DNA of 64,000 nucleotides from Actinomadura sp. NAK00032 (lineage in GTDB: Bacteria > Actinomycetota > Actinomycetes > Streptosporangiales > Streptosporangiaceae): contig NZ_CP054932.1 of the NCBI RefSeq assembly GCF_013364275.1, positions 1,240,001-1,304,000 on the forward strand, read 5' to 3'. A program made the position numbers and the translations under genes. Within the stretch, counting starts at the first letter, position 1. Every line of letters begins with the position of its first letter. Shown here piece by piece: positions 20,516 through 29,579 of this stretch. A model generated the notes under the pieces. It had not been told where the DNA came from and did not search any database. It saw only the letters and a program-made list of their open reading frames with translations.

Positions 20516-21790
20516 TCACGCGGTCTTCAGCTCCGCGGGCGGCGGGGCCCACGCGGAGGCGGCGACGTAGACCTGACACGTGCCGTCCTTGCCGCGCTTG
20601 GTCGCCGCCTCCAGCAGTCCCTTGCCGTCGTCCACCGGGAGCAGCGATGAGCTGTAGTTGCCGCAGACGATGTCGGAGTGCTCCGGATAGGCGGGGAAGG
20701 GGACGCGGACGGGAGCCGGGATCTCCCGCCAGTCTCCGGATCCGTCCGCCGTGTTGGCGAAGAGCGTCGCACCGCTCGCCGGGCGCATGAGAACCCCCCT
20801 GGCGTCGCGGACGACGCCGCCGACCAGCAGGATCGTCCCTCGCGGCCCGCCGCCGGGAAGCCAGGTGACCGTGGGAGCGTGGTACAGGTATCGGCCGCCG
20901 GTGCTGCGCGCGGCGGTGCCGAGCGCGGTCGGCGAACCCCACGTCCAGCCATCGGACGACCGGCGGTAGTGCACCTTGCAGGCCGCGGTCGGCCCGCACA
21001 CCTCGTACGTCATGAAGTAGGAACCGTCCTGCAGCCGCCGCACCACGGGCATGCCCGGGCGGTCGTCGCGTCCCGGCGCGACGATCACCGTGCCGGGCCC
21101 CCAGGTAGTGCCGCCGTCGGGCGACGCCGCCTCCACGATGACCTGGGCAGGGCCGCGCGTCTCGTCGGAGTAGTAGCAGACCACGCGGCCCCGCCCGTCG
21201 ATGGCCAGTTCGGGTTCCCAGAGACCCTCGTCCCACGGAGTCCCTTCCGGGGCGATGGCGCAGCTCGACAGGTACGCCCAGTGCCGGCCGCCGTCCGTGC
21301 TCCGCCACACCCGCAGTTCCGGCCGGCGCCCCGGCGCATGGTTCTTCATACCCACCGTGCCCGCCCACAGCAGCGTCCCGGCGGGCTGCGCGCCGATCCG
21401 GTGGGGGAGTTCGAGCAGGCTTCCGCAGCAGGCGCCCCGGCCGCGCTCGGCGGCCGGGTCGAGGATCTCCGAGAGCATCCGGAACGTGCGGCCACCGTCG
21501 GTGCTCTCGTAGAACCGGGCCATGTCGGTGACACCAGAGCCGGAGCCCGTCGCGATGGAGAGGACGATCCGGCCGTCCCGCAGCCGGACGAGCCGGGGAT
21601 ACATCGCCAGGCGCTGATCGACCAGCCGTTCGGCGAACGGGGCGAAGGGCGCGGCGGACACTCCGCCGCGCGAGGGGCCGCCCCGGCCCGGGCCCGTCTT
21701 CGCCTCGGTGGCCGAGCAGCCGGTCACCGTGAGAACGGCGGCCACCGCGAGGGCGGCGGCGCGCAGCGCCGCGTCAGGCGGTGAGGCCAC
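20516..21790 (-). CDS. BNR (sialidase-fold) lipoprotein, possible exo-glycosidase
   Basis: 424 aa. Signal peptide ending in LTVTGC (Cys25) marks a lipoprotein. Asp-box motifs ESTDGGRTF, RSTDGGRHW and SPDGGTTW space out a beta-propeller; YPRLVRLRDGRIVLS and WEPELAIDGRGRVVCYYSDE resemble GH33/GH93-type exo-acting glycosidases. Two Cys pairs (CCGS, CGPTAAC) could form disulfides outside the cell. A role in trimming arabinan or galactan is an inference from position. Convergent with the sulfatase (8 bp apart) and overlapping the upstream esterase gene by 17 bp. Confidence 0.75.
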   Translation of the reverse strand: MASPPDAALRAAALAVAAVLTVTGCSATEAKTGPGRGGPSRGGVSAAPFAPFAERLVDQRLAMYPRLVRLRDGRIVLSIATGSGSGVTDMARFYESTDGGRTFRMLSEILDPAAERGRGACCGSLLELPHRIGAQPAGTLLWAGTVGMKNHAPGRRPELRVWRSTDGGRHWAYLSSCAIAPEGTPWDEGLWEPELAIDGRGRVVCYYSDETRGPAQVIVEAASPDGGTTWGPGTVIVAPGRDDRPGMPVVRRLQDGSYFMTYEVCGPTAACKVHYRRSSDGWTWGSPTALGTAARSTGGRYLYHAPTVTWLPGGGPRGTILLVGGVVRDARGVLMRPASGATLFANTADGSGDWREIPAPVRVPFPAYPEHSDIVCGNYSSSLLPVDDGKGLLEAATKRGKDGTCQVYVAASAWAPPPAELKTA

Positions 21791-22892
21791 GGCTCATCCA
21801 GCGCAGCACCTGCGGCAGGACGCGCTTCCAGGTCTGGAAGTTGTGCCCGCCGCTGTCCAGGACGAGCGACGACGCCCGCATCGGCGGCCTGACCAGGGAG
21901 AGGAACCGCTGCGTCTCGTCCCTGTTCTTCTCTCCGACCCGGCTCGTGGTGACGAGCACCGAGATGGGAGGCGGCGGCCGGTGCCGCAACCTCCAGAACA
22001 GGTCGTTCTCGTTGCGGACGGCCTGGCTGCCCCCGTACAGATCACCGGTGGTGATGTCCTTGATGGCGCCGTAGTAGCCGGACAGGGCCGCGGCCTTGGA
22101 GAGCACATCGGAGTGCCGCATCGCGAGCTTGAGCGAGCAGTAGCCGCCGGTCGACAGCCCGAACGCGCCCCATCCGTCGCGGCCGCCGGCGACGCGGTAG
22201 GCGCCACGGACGGCCTCCGGAACGTCCTGCGCGAAGAACGTCGCGGTCTGCGGGCCGCCGGGCACGTCCAGGCACTCGGTGTCGCGGCCCTTCACCATGG
22301 CCGGTCGCAGCATGACGTACACCATCGGTTGGATCCGGCCGGCCTTCAGTTCGTCGCGTGCCGTCTGCGGGACCCGGACCTGGGTGATGAGGTTGCGCTG
22401 CGCCCCGGGGTAACCGCTGAACACGAGCGAAACCGGGAAACGCCGCTGCTCCTGGCCGCGCTGGAAGTACTGCGGTGGGAGGTAGACGTAGGCGCGCGCG
22501 TGGAGCCCGGACCGGAGACCCCGGATGTCGACGGTGTCGACCCTGCCGTCGCGCTCCTGGCTGCCGCCGATGGACACCTCGGGCTTGCGGCGGATCAGGG
22601 CCGCCGCGGCGCCGTCGCCGCCGCGCTGCTGGTTCTCGACGAGGCGCCCGCTCCCGATGCCCGCCGCGCCGGTGAGCTCGCCCCACGTCCCATAGAAGCC
22701 GAAGTGCCGGTTGACGAAGAACAGCACGGACATCGTCACCAGTGCCTGGCAGAGGACGAGCGCGCAGACCCGGGCGGCCAGCGACCGAACTCCGGGGCCC
22801 GCGAGGCGCCCCCATTGCCAGACGGTCGCCGCCACCACGGCGACGACGGCCACGATCAGCAGGCACGCGAGCGGCCGGCCGGTCAGCGACAC
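21774..22892 (-). CDS. Membrane-anchored esterase (esterase D / Ag85-like fold)
   Basis: 372 aa, GTG start with GAGGAG six bases upstream. Two N-terminal membrane helices (about 8-27 and 38-60) and an extracellular alpha/beta-hydrolase domain. Nucleophile in GLSTGG (Ser247) and His350 in SGGHNF; the acid is probably an Asp/Glu between them. Esterase-D-like proteins include the mycolyltransferases, but no mycolate genes are seen here. Adding or removing acyl groups on the surface glycan is plausible given the two acyltransferases nearby. It is the first gene of a two-gene minus-strand operon. Confidence 0.8.
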   Translation of the reverse strand: MSLTGRPLACLLIVAVVAVVAATVWQWGRLAGPGVRSLAARVCALVLCQALVTMSVLFFVNRHFGFYGTWGELTGAAGIGSGRLVENQQRGGDGAAAALIRRKPEVSIGGSQERDGRVDTVDIRGLRSGLHARAYVYLPPQYFQRGQEQRRFPVSLVFSGYPGAQRNLITQVRVPQTARDELKAGRIQPMVYVMLRPAMVKGRDTECLDVPGGPQTATFFAQDVPEAVRGAYRVAGGRDGWGAFGLSTGGYCSLKLAMRHSDVLSKAAALSGYYGAIKDITTGDLYGGSQAVRNENDLFWRLRHRPPPPISVLVTTSRVGEKNRDETQRFLSLVRPPMRASSLVLDSGGHNFQTWKRVLPQVLRWMSRGLTA

Positions 22893-23234
22893 GCGGGCTC
22901 CTCACGTCGGCTCGGCAACGGCGACGCCATCGGACCCTACCCCGCCCCGCCGACCCGGTTGATCACCCGCCCGCCGGGGTGCGCCCCGACCGAGCTTTGA
23001 AGCGGAGTCCGGAACGGCGACGGTCGCACCTGCCGGGCGACTCTTGGCGCCGGTGACGAGGGCTCGCCGCAAGGGACTGGGCGATGGATTGGCCGGGTGT
23101 GGCCAGGGCGGGGAGAGGGTTGTCTGATCTTTGACGCAGGTGGGCGTTGTGACCGGAATGTCGGGGATAGGGGTGCATCTAGGGAGCTGTTCCCTTGAAC
23201 GAGAGGCAGTGAGGCGGGAAGGTCTTTACCCTGG
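22893..23234. other. Intergenic region between divergent genes
   Basis: 342 bp separating the esterase operon from the HerA-like pseudo-ATPase gene. Promoters for both directions must lie here, but I see no convincing -35/-10 pair, palindrome or small reading frame with a ribosome-binding site. Confidence 0.6.
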
Positions 23235-25373
23235 GTGGTGCAGGTAACCGACCGCAGGAAACCGAACCCGGCAACCCCGAGGCGTTCCCCCCACTCCCGC
23301 GACTCCCAGGGGTCTCTCGACGTGACGGACATGGCGAGCGGGTCCGCGATGGCGCGGCTGACACAGGCCGACCGCGTCCACGTGGGCTGGCGCTATGCAC
23401 AGGTTCACCCCGATCCGGGGCCGCCTCCGGAGGCGCCCGAGCGGCCCGGAGGGGCACCGCTGCCGCCGCCGACCCGGCGGCCCGGCGAGCACATGGCCGG
23501 CCGTCCGCTGCGGATCGCGGTCGGCGGGACCGTCGTGTTCATCGTGCTGTTCCTGGTATGCGGGCTGCTCGGCGTGATCCCGTGGGCGTTCGCCGGGGTG
23601 GCGCTGCTCGCGTGCCTGGTCGTTCTCGGCATCACGGGCGGCGGGCTGTGGCGGGACGAGCGGGGCGTCCGCGAACGGCTCGCGCAGGAGCGCTCCGAGG
23701 ACGAGCGGCAGCGGGCCGCGCAGGCGCGCGAGCGCGAGGCCGCGGAGAAGGCGTACGCGAAGGCTCGGGCCGAATGGGAGCGCAGGCAGGCCGCGTACGA
23801 GGGCCAGCGCGAGTGGTACCCGGTCGCCGTCCCGCCCGGAGTCGACCGGCTGGACGTGGTCGGCGGGACGCTCGCCGGATGGTCCGCGGCCGTCACCACC
23901 ATGGGCGCGGCCCGGCTCGCGGTGGGCGCGCGGCTCACCGTCATCGACCTGTCGGAGGGCGCGGTCGCGCACGACCTGCTGCGGCTCGCGGCGGACCGCG
24001 GCGACGATCCCCTGGTGTGGGTGCTGCCCGCCGACCTGCCCCGGCTGGATGTGACCCGGGGCCTGAACCGCGAGGCGCTGGCGGACGTCCTGTCGCTGGT
24101 CGTCAGCGCGGGCGAGGAGGAGGGCGGCACCCGGGACCTGTCGTTCGACAACTCCATCCTGGAGCGGCTCATCGAGGTCCTCGGGCCGGACGCGACGATC
24201 CCGCGGATCACGGCGGCGCTGCGCGTCCTCGCCCAGGTCGGCGACCCGCGCGAGGACCTCCGGAAGGGGCTGCTGAGCGACGAGCAGCTGGAGCGCATCG
24301 CCACCCTCTTCGGGCGCGACGCGACGGACCGGATCGTCGTCCGGCGGGCCTGGGCGCTGGAGGCGCAGCTCCGGAAGCTGGAGAAGCTCGCGACCGAGCC
24401 CGTGCGGCTGCCGCCGTCCAGACTGCACGTGGTGTCGATGGACCGGCGCGCGGGCGTCCTCACCAACCGGATCCTCGGGACGTACGTGACGACCGCGCTC
24501 ACCCACCGGATCCGGGAGTCCCCGCCCGGCGGACGATGGGACCACACCCTCTTCCTGTGCGGGGCGGAGAAGCTGCGCGGGGACGTCCTCGACCGCCTCA
24601 TCGACGCGTGCGAGGCGACCGGAACCGGCCTCGTGCTGATGTACCGGTCGATCCCCGGGCACGTGCGCGAGCGGCTCGGCCGGCGGGGCCACGCCGCCGT
24701 CGGCTTCATGCGGCTCGGCAACCCCGAGGACGCGCGGGTCGCCGCCGAGCACATCGGCGCCGGGCAACCGCTCCTTGTCGCGGAGATCACCGACGCGGCC
24801 GGGGAGACGCTGTTCGACGTCGCGGGGGAGACCTACGCCAGCACGGTCGCGTTCGCGCGCCCGCGCGGCGACGGCCTCACCGACCCCGTCTGGTCGCCGC
24901 TGCCGGCACCGGCCGCCGACGACTCCGTCCTGGTGGAGGGCATCAGCTCGGCGACGGCCTGGGGCCGGACGGTCGCCGACCGCCGGACGGACAGGCAGCG
25001 CTTCCGCGAGCTGCTCGTCGAGCCGCCGCAGCTGCAGGAGCTGCCGCCGACCGCGATGGTGTTCACGCACTCCGGCGCCAGCGGCCGCCGCACGCTGCTG
25101 GTGGACGCCAACCCGGGCATCATCACGCTGCCGACCGCGCATTCGATGGAGTTCGAGGAGTACGTCCGCGAGCAGCAGCGGGAGCCGCTCGCCGAGGTCG
25201 AGGACGACGCACTGGAGGAGCCGCGCGCCGCCCCCGCCGACCCGCCGGAGGCTCCCGAGCCCCGTCGCACCGCCCGGCACGCGCTGCCCCGGGGCGCGTC
25301 ACGACCGGTGCGGATCGTCCCGCCGCTGCGCCCCAACGGCAGGCACAAGGCCGATCCGCCGTCGTCCGCCTGA
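23235..25373 (+). CDS. HerA/VirB4-like membrane protein with degenerate ATPase motifs
   Basis: About 712 aa; start uncertain (GTG 23235, or GTG 23322 leading MTDMASGSAM). Two membrane helices (near residues 92-135) are followed by a coiled coil rich in Arg/Glu/Ala (about 140-190) and a large cytoplasmic domain. Where a P-loop is expected the sequence reads VVGGTLAGWSAAV, lacking the Lys-Ser/Thr, and the candidate Walker B strand is TLFLCGAEKL instead of an acidic DE. The following TVIDLSEGAVAHDL segment fits the beta-3 strand of FtsK/HerA ATPases. I infer a catalytically dead relative acting as scaffold or adaptor; an intact HerA-type ATPase is encoded 4 kb downstream. Confidence 0.65.
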   Translation: MVQVTDRRKPNPATPRRSPHSRDSQGSLDVTDMASGSAMARLTQADRVHVGWRYAQVHPDPGPPPEAPERPGGAPLPPPTRRPGEHMAGRPLRIAVGGTVVFIVLFLVCGLLGVIPWAFAGVALLACLVVLGITGGGLWRDERGVRERLAQERSEDERQRAAQAREREAAEKAYAKARAEWERRQAAYEGQREWYPVAVPPGVDRLDVVGGTLAGWSAAVTTMGAARLAVGARLTVIDLSEGAVAHDLLRLAADRGDDPLVWVLPADLPRLDVTRGLNREALADVLSLVVSAGEEEGGTRDLSFDNSILERLIEVLGPDATIPRITAALRVLAQVGDPREDLRKGLLSDEQLERIATLFGRDATDRIVVRRAWALEAQLRKLEKLATEPVRLPPSRLHVVSMDRRAGVLTNRILGTYVTTALTHRIRESPPGGRWDHTLFLCGAEKLRGDVLDRLIDACEATGTGLVLMYRSIPGHVRERLGRRGHAAVGFMRLGNPEDARVAAEHIGAGQPLLVAEITDAAGETLFDVAGETYASTVAFARPRGDGLTDPVWSPLPAPAADDSVLVEGISSATAWGRTVADRRTDRQRFRELLVEPPQLQELPPTAMVFTHSGASGRRTLLVDANPGIITLPTAHSMEFEEYVREQQREPLAEVEDDALEEPRAAPADPPEAPEPRRTARHALPRGASRPVRIVPPLRPNGRHKADPPSSA

Positions 25374-25610
25374 TCTTCGGCAAGCACATCGCGGGCCGAT
25401 ATAGCGGGTTGATGGGTTGTGTCGAGGTGCAATTAGCTGCCCTGATGGACTGGGCACTTCTGGACACCCGAATCCTTTGATTCTCCGGATCGGCTGGTCC
25501 AGTCGGATGTTTTCTGGGTGGTGAAGATCGCCGTTGTGCGGCCGCCGAGTAGCGCAGCGTTACCCATGGAGCGGTAGCAATTAGGACATGACGCGTTGCG
25601 CGTTCTGTCC

Positions 25611-25634
25611 GGTTTGCTGGTTTGCTGGTTTGTG
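25611..25634 (+). repeat. 8-bp tandem repeat
   Basis: GGTTTGCT GGTTTGCT GGTTTGTG, three units at the left edge of the decayed Rhs segment. It may mark a slippage or recombination point; no integrase or tRNA target is present. Confidence 0.6.
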
Positions 25635-27141
25635 GTGTGATCTGGGTCCGGGGGGTTGCTCCGGACATGGCCACCAGGTACGAGTACCTGGGCGGTGCGG
25701 CCTGGCATTTCGACGACGATGACGGGCTGACCAAGGAAAACGGCCAGAGGCCGAACTACGAGTTCACGTACCGGGTGGCCGAGGGGCAGATCACCGCCGT
25801 CACCACCGAGACCCTCACCAGCGGTGGCGGGCAGCGGGTCGCCAAGATAGAACTGCTGGACGGCTGGCTGCGGCCTCGGCAGACCCAGGCGCCCGGTCCA
25901 GGCGGCCGCCTGATGGGCGATACCTTCTATGACGAGCGCGGCCAGGTCGTCAAGTCCTACGCTCCTTACTCCGCGGCCGGTGATCCAGAGACTGCCCTGT
26001 TCGGGGTCGGCGCCCCCGGCAACGTCGAGACCCAGACCCGTACCGAGTACGACGGGCTGGGGCGCAAGACCGTCGAGAAGCTCACCAAGGGAAACGGATC
26101 GCAGCCCGAACAGGAGTTGTGGCGCACCACCTACTCCTACGGCGGCGCCAACCGTGTCTCGATCATCCCACCCGCCGGCGGCACCCCGACCACGGAGATC
26201 AACAACGCGCGCGGCCAGGTGATCGAACGCCGTCAGCACAAGGCGTCCACTTCGACTGGGGACTTCGACGCCACCGCCTACACCTACACCCCGTCCGGCG
26301 AGATCGCCGCCCAACCTCCGGAAAGATCTAGAGAGGTTCGCCCCGCGACTGCAAGGGAAACTGGCGTACTGCTCGGACTACAGCAACGACCCGATCTGCA
26401 GTTCCGCAACGCCCGGCCTGCCCGACTTCCTGGACATCATCGGCATGGTTCCAGCCGTGGGGACGCCTCCGACATCATCAACGCCATCGCCTACGCCGTG
26501 AAGGGCGACTGGAAGAATGCGGGCATCTCCACGGTGGCCCTGCTCCCCGTGGTAGGCCAGGCCGCCGCCGGAGCACGGCTGGCTCCCAAGGTCCCCACGG
26601 GGTGCGTGAGCAGCTTCGTCCCTGGGACGCCGGTCCTCTTGGCTGACGGAACCAGCAAGGCCATCGAAGACCTGCACGTCGGAGACGAGGTCCTGGCCAC
26701 CGACCCCGAGACCGGGGAGGCCACGGCGGAACCCGTTCTTGACACCATCACCAGCAAGGGCGACAAGAACCTCGTCCAGATCACCATCAACGCGGGCGCT
26801 CCGGCTCTCGGCTGGACGGAGGCTGACACGCCCGGGCCTGCGACCGCAACACCTCTCTCGAGAAGTCGAAGAGCGGCGTGCTCATCGCCACTGACACCCA
26901 CCCCTTCTGGGTTGGTGGCGACATCAACGCCTGGGTCGAGGCCGTCGACCTCAAGCCCGGCATGTGGCTCCGCACCAGCGCCGGCACCTACGTTCAGATC
27001 ACCGCCACCGAACACAAGACCACCCATCACCAACGCGTCCACGACCTCACCGTCGCCAACCTCCACACGTACTATGTGGTGGCGGGTGCCGCCACGCCGG
27101 TACTCGTTCACAATAGAACCCGCGATCTTCCGGAAGGGTAG
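25622..27141 (+). pseudogene. Rhs/Hint polymorphic-toxin remnant
   Basis: A broken gene read in at least three frames. From about 25670 it encodes Rhs-core sequence (YEYLGGAAWHFDDDD, TFYDERGQVVKSYAPY, TEYDGLGRKTVEK), which jumps to a pre-toxin/Hint module: LAYCSDYSNDPICSS in one frame, then after an extra G in GGGG near 26457 DIINAIAYAVKGDWKNAG, GCVSSFVPGTPVLLADG and VGDEVLATDPETGE. A second shift between about 26800 and 26850 moves to KSKSGVLIATDTHPFWVGG and the terminal YYVVAGAATPVLVHN. Hint domains release C-terminal toxins by autoproteolysis; here only eight residues follow VLVHN before a TAG, so the toxin tip is gone. No start codon for a full Rhs protein is present. Confidence 0.82.
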
Positions 27142-27204
27142 AGGGAGAGTGCCCTACGGGAGATCGAATGCTCCGAGAACGCGATCTCCTGTCTCATTGC
27201 TTCG

Positions 27205-27543
27205 ATGACCGACCCGGCGGTCAGCAATTTCATCTCTTGCTGGCCAATGTATCGAGACGGGGATGCAATTTACGTCCAGAATTCGCTCATCATCCTGGGT
27301 GAGCTCAATGAACCGTTCGACCCGCAAGAGCCGTGGCGGTACGTAGAGCCTCACCGTGAAGTCGACGAGGATGGGAATCGCATCTCCGAGTGGGTGACGA
27401 GCGCGGCCGAGGTGCGGCAGTTCCGCGAGTCCACCTGGGGCCGGCGAGGACACACAAGCGCAAGTATTCGTCCCCGCCCCGCCCGCGCCGCCCGGCCCGC
27501 CGAACCACTCGAAGGGCCCCGAGCGCCGCAAAGCCCCTGCTAG
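27205..27543 (+). CDS. Immunity-like protein with decayed C-terminus
   Basis: 112 aa. The first ~75 residues look like a real small acidic protein (IYVQNSLIILGELNEPFDP, PWRYVEPHREVDEDGNRISEW), while the last ~35 are Arg/Pro/Ala-rich and look like out-of-frame sequence, suggesting a late frameshift. Position directly after the Hint remnant is where the cognate immunity gene sits in Rhs/CDI loci, and the PW..VEP.RE.DEDG..ISEW pattern recalls CdiI-type immunity proteins, but I cannot name the family firmly. Local GC is lower than in the flanks. Confidence 0.45.
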   Translation: MTDPAVSNFISCWPMYRDGDAIYVQNSLIILGELNEPFDPQEPWRYVEPHREVDEDGNRISEWVTSAAEVRQFRESTWGRRGHTSASIRPRPARAARPAEPLEGPRAPQSPC

Positions 27544-27588
27544 AAGTGGTCTTGCCTGGAGATCAACTTCATTTAGCGGGGGCCTTGC

Positions 27589-28146
27589 GTGTCCTCAAGT
27601 GCCACATACTCCGTCACGCTCGACATGTGGCGAGAGGCGGTGCTGTTCCTGTCCGGCCTGCTGCACGCCAAACGATGCGGGCGCGGTACCCGCGGGGGCC
27701 TGCGGACACTGGGCTGCTTCGCCCGAGCGGTGCTGGTCCTGCGCTGGTTTATCGACGGCACCCGCATCACCGAACTCGTGGATCTTTACTGTAAGCCTTT
27801 CGCCGTACAAGTTTCTCTGCAGGTTGACGGTGTCGACTTCATCGGCCCAAAGCACTACATTCCAATATTTGATATTATGAGCTCGGTGTTGTCTGTGCTG
27901 AGCGGGATGCTGGTGCGAGGGAAGAGGGTTATTGATTTTACTGAGACATCCAAGCGAATCTCTTTCGAGATGCGCGGCAACCTTTGTCGTCTTGAAGTGC
28001 TCAATCAGCAAAAGGCTGCGTCGGTGGCGGTCGATGAGCTCGTCCATGTGATGGAAAATTTCCTCGATTTGGCCCTTGGTGAGATGATGTCGAGAGTTCC
28101 CGGAATGGAACGCAACGTGCACATGGGCAAATTCCTGGCCACGTAG
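27589..28146 (+). pseudogene. Transposase N-terminus fused to an immunity-like tail
   Basis: 185 codons in one frame but of two origins. Residues 1-64 (SVTLDMWREAVLFLSGLLHA, then LGCFARAVLVLRWFIDGTRI) match the N-terminal helical region of DDE_Tnp_4/IS5-type transposases. From about 27780 the composition changes to AT-richer codons encoding DLYCKPFAVQVSLQVDGVDF and a helical end (ELVHVMENFLDLAL), which resembles a small immunity protein rather than transposase. A matching transposase C-terminal fragment occurs at 28370-28426, so the IS has been split. The downstream half could still be a gene with its own start, but none is obvious. Confidence 0.6.
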
Positions 28147-28512
28147 AGTCGTCCTTGCTGTGTCGAAATGGTCTAACGGCTGGAGTGGCGCTCATCCGCC
28201 GCTGGGCCTGCGCCCTCGGGCGCCGCTCGCGCCTTTGAACGTCCTCAGCGTAAATGACTCGTTCCGCACCGACTCTTCGAGTTCTCCGCTGACGAGCAAC
28301 TGCTCGGTATCGAAATTCTCACCATCGAGGGTTTGTTGAAGAATGGGTGCGCCCGTGCGGCCGAGGGGTGTGATCGCGCTTGCCGACCAGGGGTATTTGG
28401 ATGCGGGGATCCGCTTGCAGTTCCGCGCATCCCTTTCATCTGCCGGTTAAGGCACGTATTCGGTGGCATGGCAGAGAGTGAAGATACTGAATAGGGATGG
28501 TGGAGATATATC
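28147..28512 (+). other. Gene-poor decayed segment
   Basis: 366 bp without an intact gene. A short frame at 28261-28350 (FEFSADEQLLGIEIL) looks like a broken DUF2283-type or immunity fragment, and 28370-28426 is a transposase remnant. The last 40 bp are AT-rich and hold the SD (GGTGGAG) of the next gene. Confidence 0.6.
28370..28426 (+). mobile_element. DDE_Tnp_4 transposase C-terminal remnant
   Basis: Nineteen codons reading VIALADQGYLDAGIRLQFR, close to the ALADKGYxGAG...VPFR block of IS5-family DDE transposases. Stops follow within a few codons. Together with the N-terminal remnant at 27589 it outlines one IS interrupted by immunity-like sequence. Confidence 0.55.
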
Positions 28513-28851
28513 GTGGGTAGTCCACTCCATGAGGTCGTGACGAGCGACTTCAGGGCACTGTTCATGCTAGGAAAAGACGACGAACCCGACTCGGTGGAGA
28601 ACGTTGACGTAGAGGTCACGTTTTCGGACGGGACGCGGTGGGGGGCAACCTTCATTACGGTTGGCGAGATAGAACGCATTATGGACCGTTGGCGCTCCAG
28701 TGGGGAGGGGCGAAGCGGCACCTTTTTTCGCTGTCCTGACCTGGTAATAGTGCGTGACGGCGGTGTTCGTGCAATCACCGCCGTACTCGAGTCGGCAGTT
28801 AGCCAGGACAGGCGTTCCGAGATCCTTACCCATCTGGGTTCATCGGAATGA
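28513..28851 (+). CDS. Small immunity-like protein, 112 aa
   Basis: GTG start with GGAG eight bases upstream. Intact, soluble, acidic: ENVDVEVTFSDGTRWGATFIT, GEIERIMDRWRSSGE, FFRCPDLVIVRDGGV. The pattern (strand-rich front, W-S-x-T motif, a DRW helix, then CPDLVIVR) resembles small proteins found 3' of Rhs/WapA toxins in actinomycetes, so it is probably an orphan immunity gene. Codon use is visibly less GC3-biased than the surroundings (GTA, ATA, GTT are used), consistent with transfer. Confidence 0.55.
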   Translation: MGSPLHEVVTSDFRALFMLGKDDEPDSVENVDVEVTFSDGTRWGATFITVGEIERIMDRWRSSGEGRSGTFFRCPDLVIVRDGGVRAITAVLESAVSQDRRSEILTHLGSSE

Positions 28852-28948
28852 CCTGACTGGATGGAGGATCGTCAGGGAGAATATCGCCCGATCGCCACCA
28901 GCGGCAGCCTGTGCGGTTGCCCGGGGGCCGCCGCACAGGCGGGGGTGG

Positions 28949-29422
28949 TCAGTCCCAGGTGGTGCCGGCGGGGTCGTTGATGATGTTGTTGATGGTGTTG
29001 AACAGGTTGCTGGTGGCCATCCATAGGGTCAGGGTCGCGCGCTGGCGCTCGTCGTAGTGTTTGACGAGGTCGTCCCAGACCGTGTCGGGGATGGCGTCGC
29101 CGGAGCGGTCGTTCATGCGGGTGGCGGCCTCGGCCAGGGCCAGGGCGGCGCGTTCGGCGTCGGTGAAGAACGGCGACTGGCGCCAGGCGGCGACGGAGGT
29201 CATCTGGTCTTCGGTGACTCCGGCCTTCCGGGCTTCGGCCGCGTCGGCGTACAGGCAGGCGCTGCCGCCGTTGATCTGGCTGCCGCGCATGCCGGCCAGC
29301 ATGAGCGTGGAGGCGGGGACGATGCCCTGCTCCATGTCGTGCTGCAGCGCCTGCATGAGGGCGCCGATCGCCTCGCCTGCGGGCGGAACCAGGTAGGCGG
29401 GGTTGCTCATTCGTGCTCGCAT
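28949..29422 (-). CDS. Carboxymuconolactone decarboxylase (AhpD-like) protein, altered active site
   Basis: 157 aa; ATG 29422 has GGAGG seven bases upstream. It follows the AhpD/CMD pattern AAWRxxPxFTDAERAALALAEAATR and the N-terminal MQALQHDMEQGI helix. The family active site INGCxxCxxxH reads INGGSACLYAD here: the first Cys is Gly and the His is Asp, leaving one Cys. Classical alkylhydroperoxidase thiol chemistry would therefore be impaired. Not in an evident operon; convergent with the orphan immunity gene and divergent from the HerA gene. Confidence 0.85.
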   Translation of the reverse strand: MRARMSNPAYLVPPAGEAIGALMQALQHDMEQGIVPASTLMLAGMRGSQINGGSACLYADAAEARKAGVTEDQMTSVAAWRQSPFFTDAERAALALAEAATRMNDRSGDAIPDTVWDDLVKHYDERQRATLTLWMATSNLFNTINNIINDPAGTTWD

Positions 29423-29579
29423 CGCGGATCCTCCATGGATCTTCAGTGCTGGGTTGCCTCTCTGACGACCGGCGGAGTTCCGAGGTGACCGATACTCGCA
29501 ACTGGTTCCGGCGTGGAGGGCGCATGGCGCTTTTGATGGGGCGTTGGCGTGGGGAGGTGGGGGGCGTCAGGATGCTGGG

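Noticed and set aside
21774..22892. Mycolyltransferase (antigen 85) assignment
   Set aside because: Fold resemblance only; two N-terminal TM helices and absence of any mycolate-pathway gene argue for a different ester substrate.
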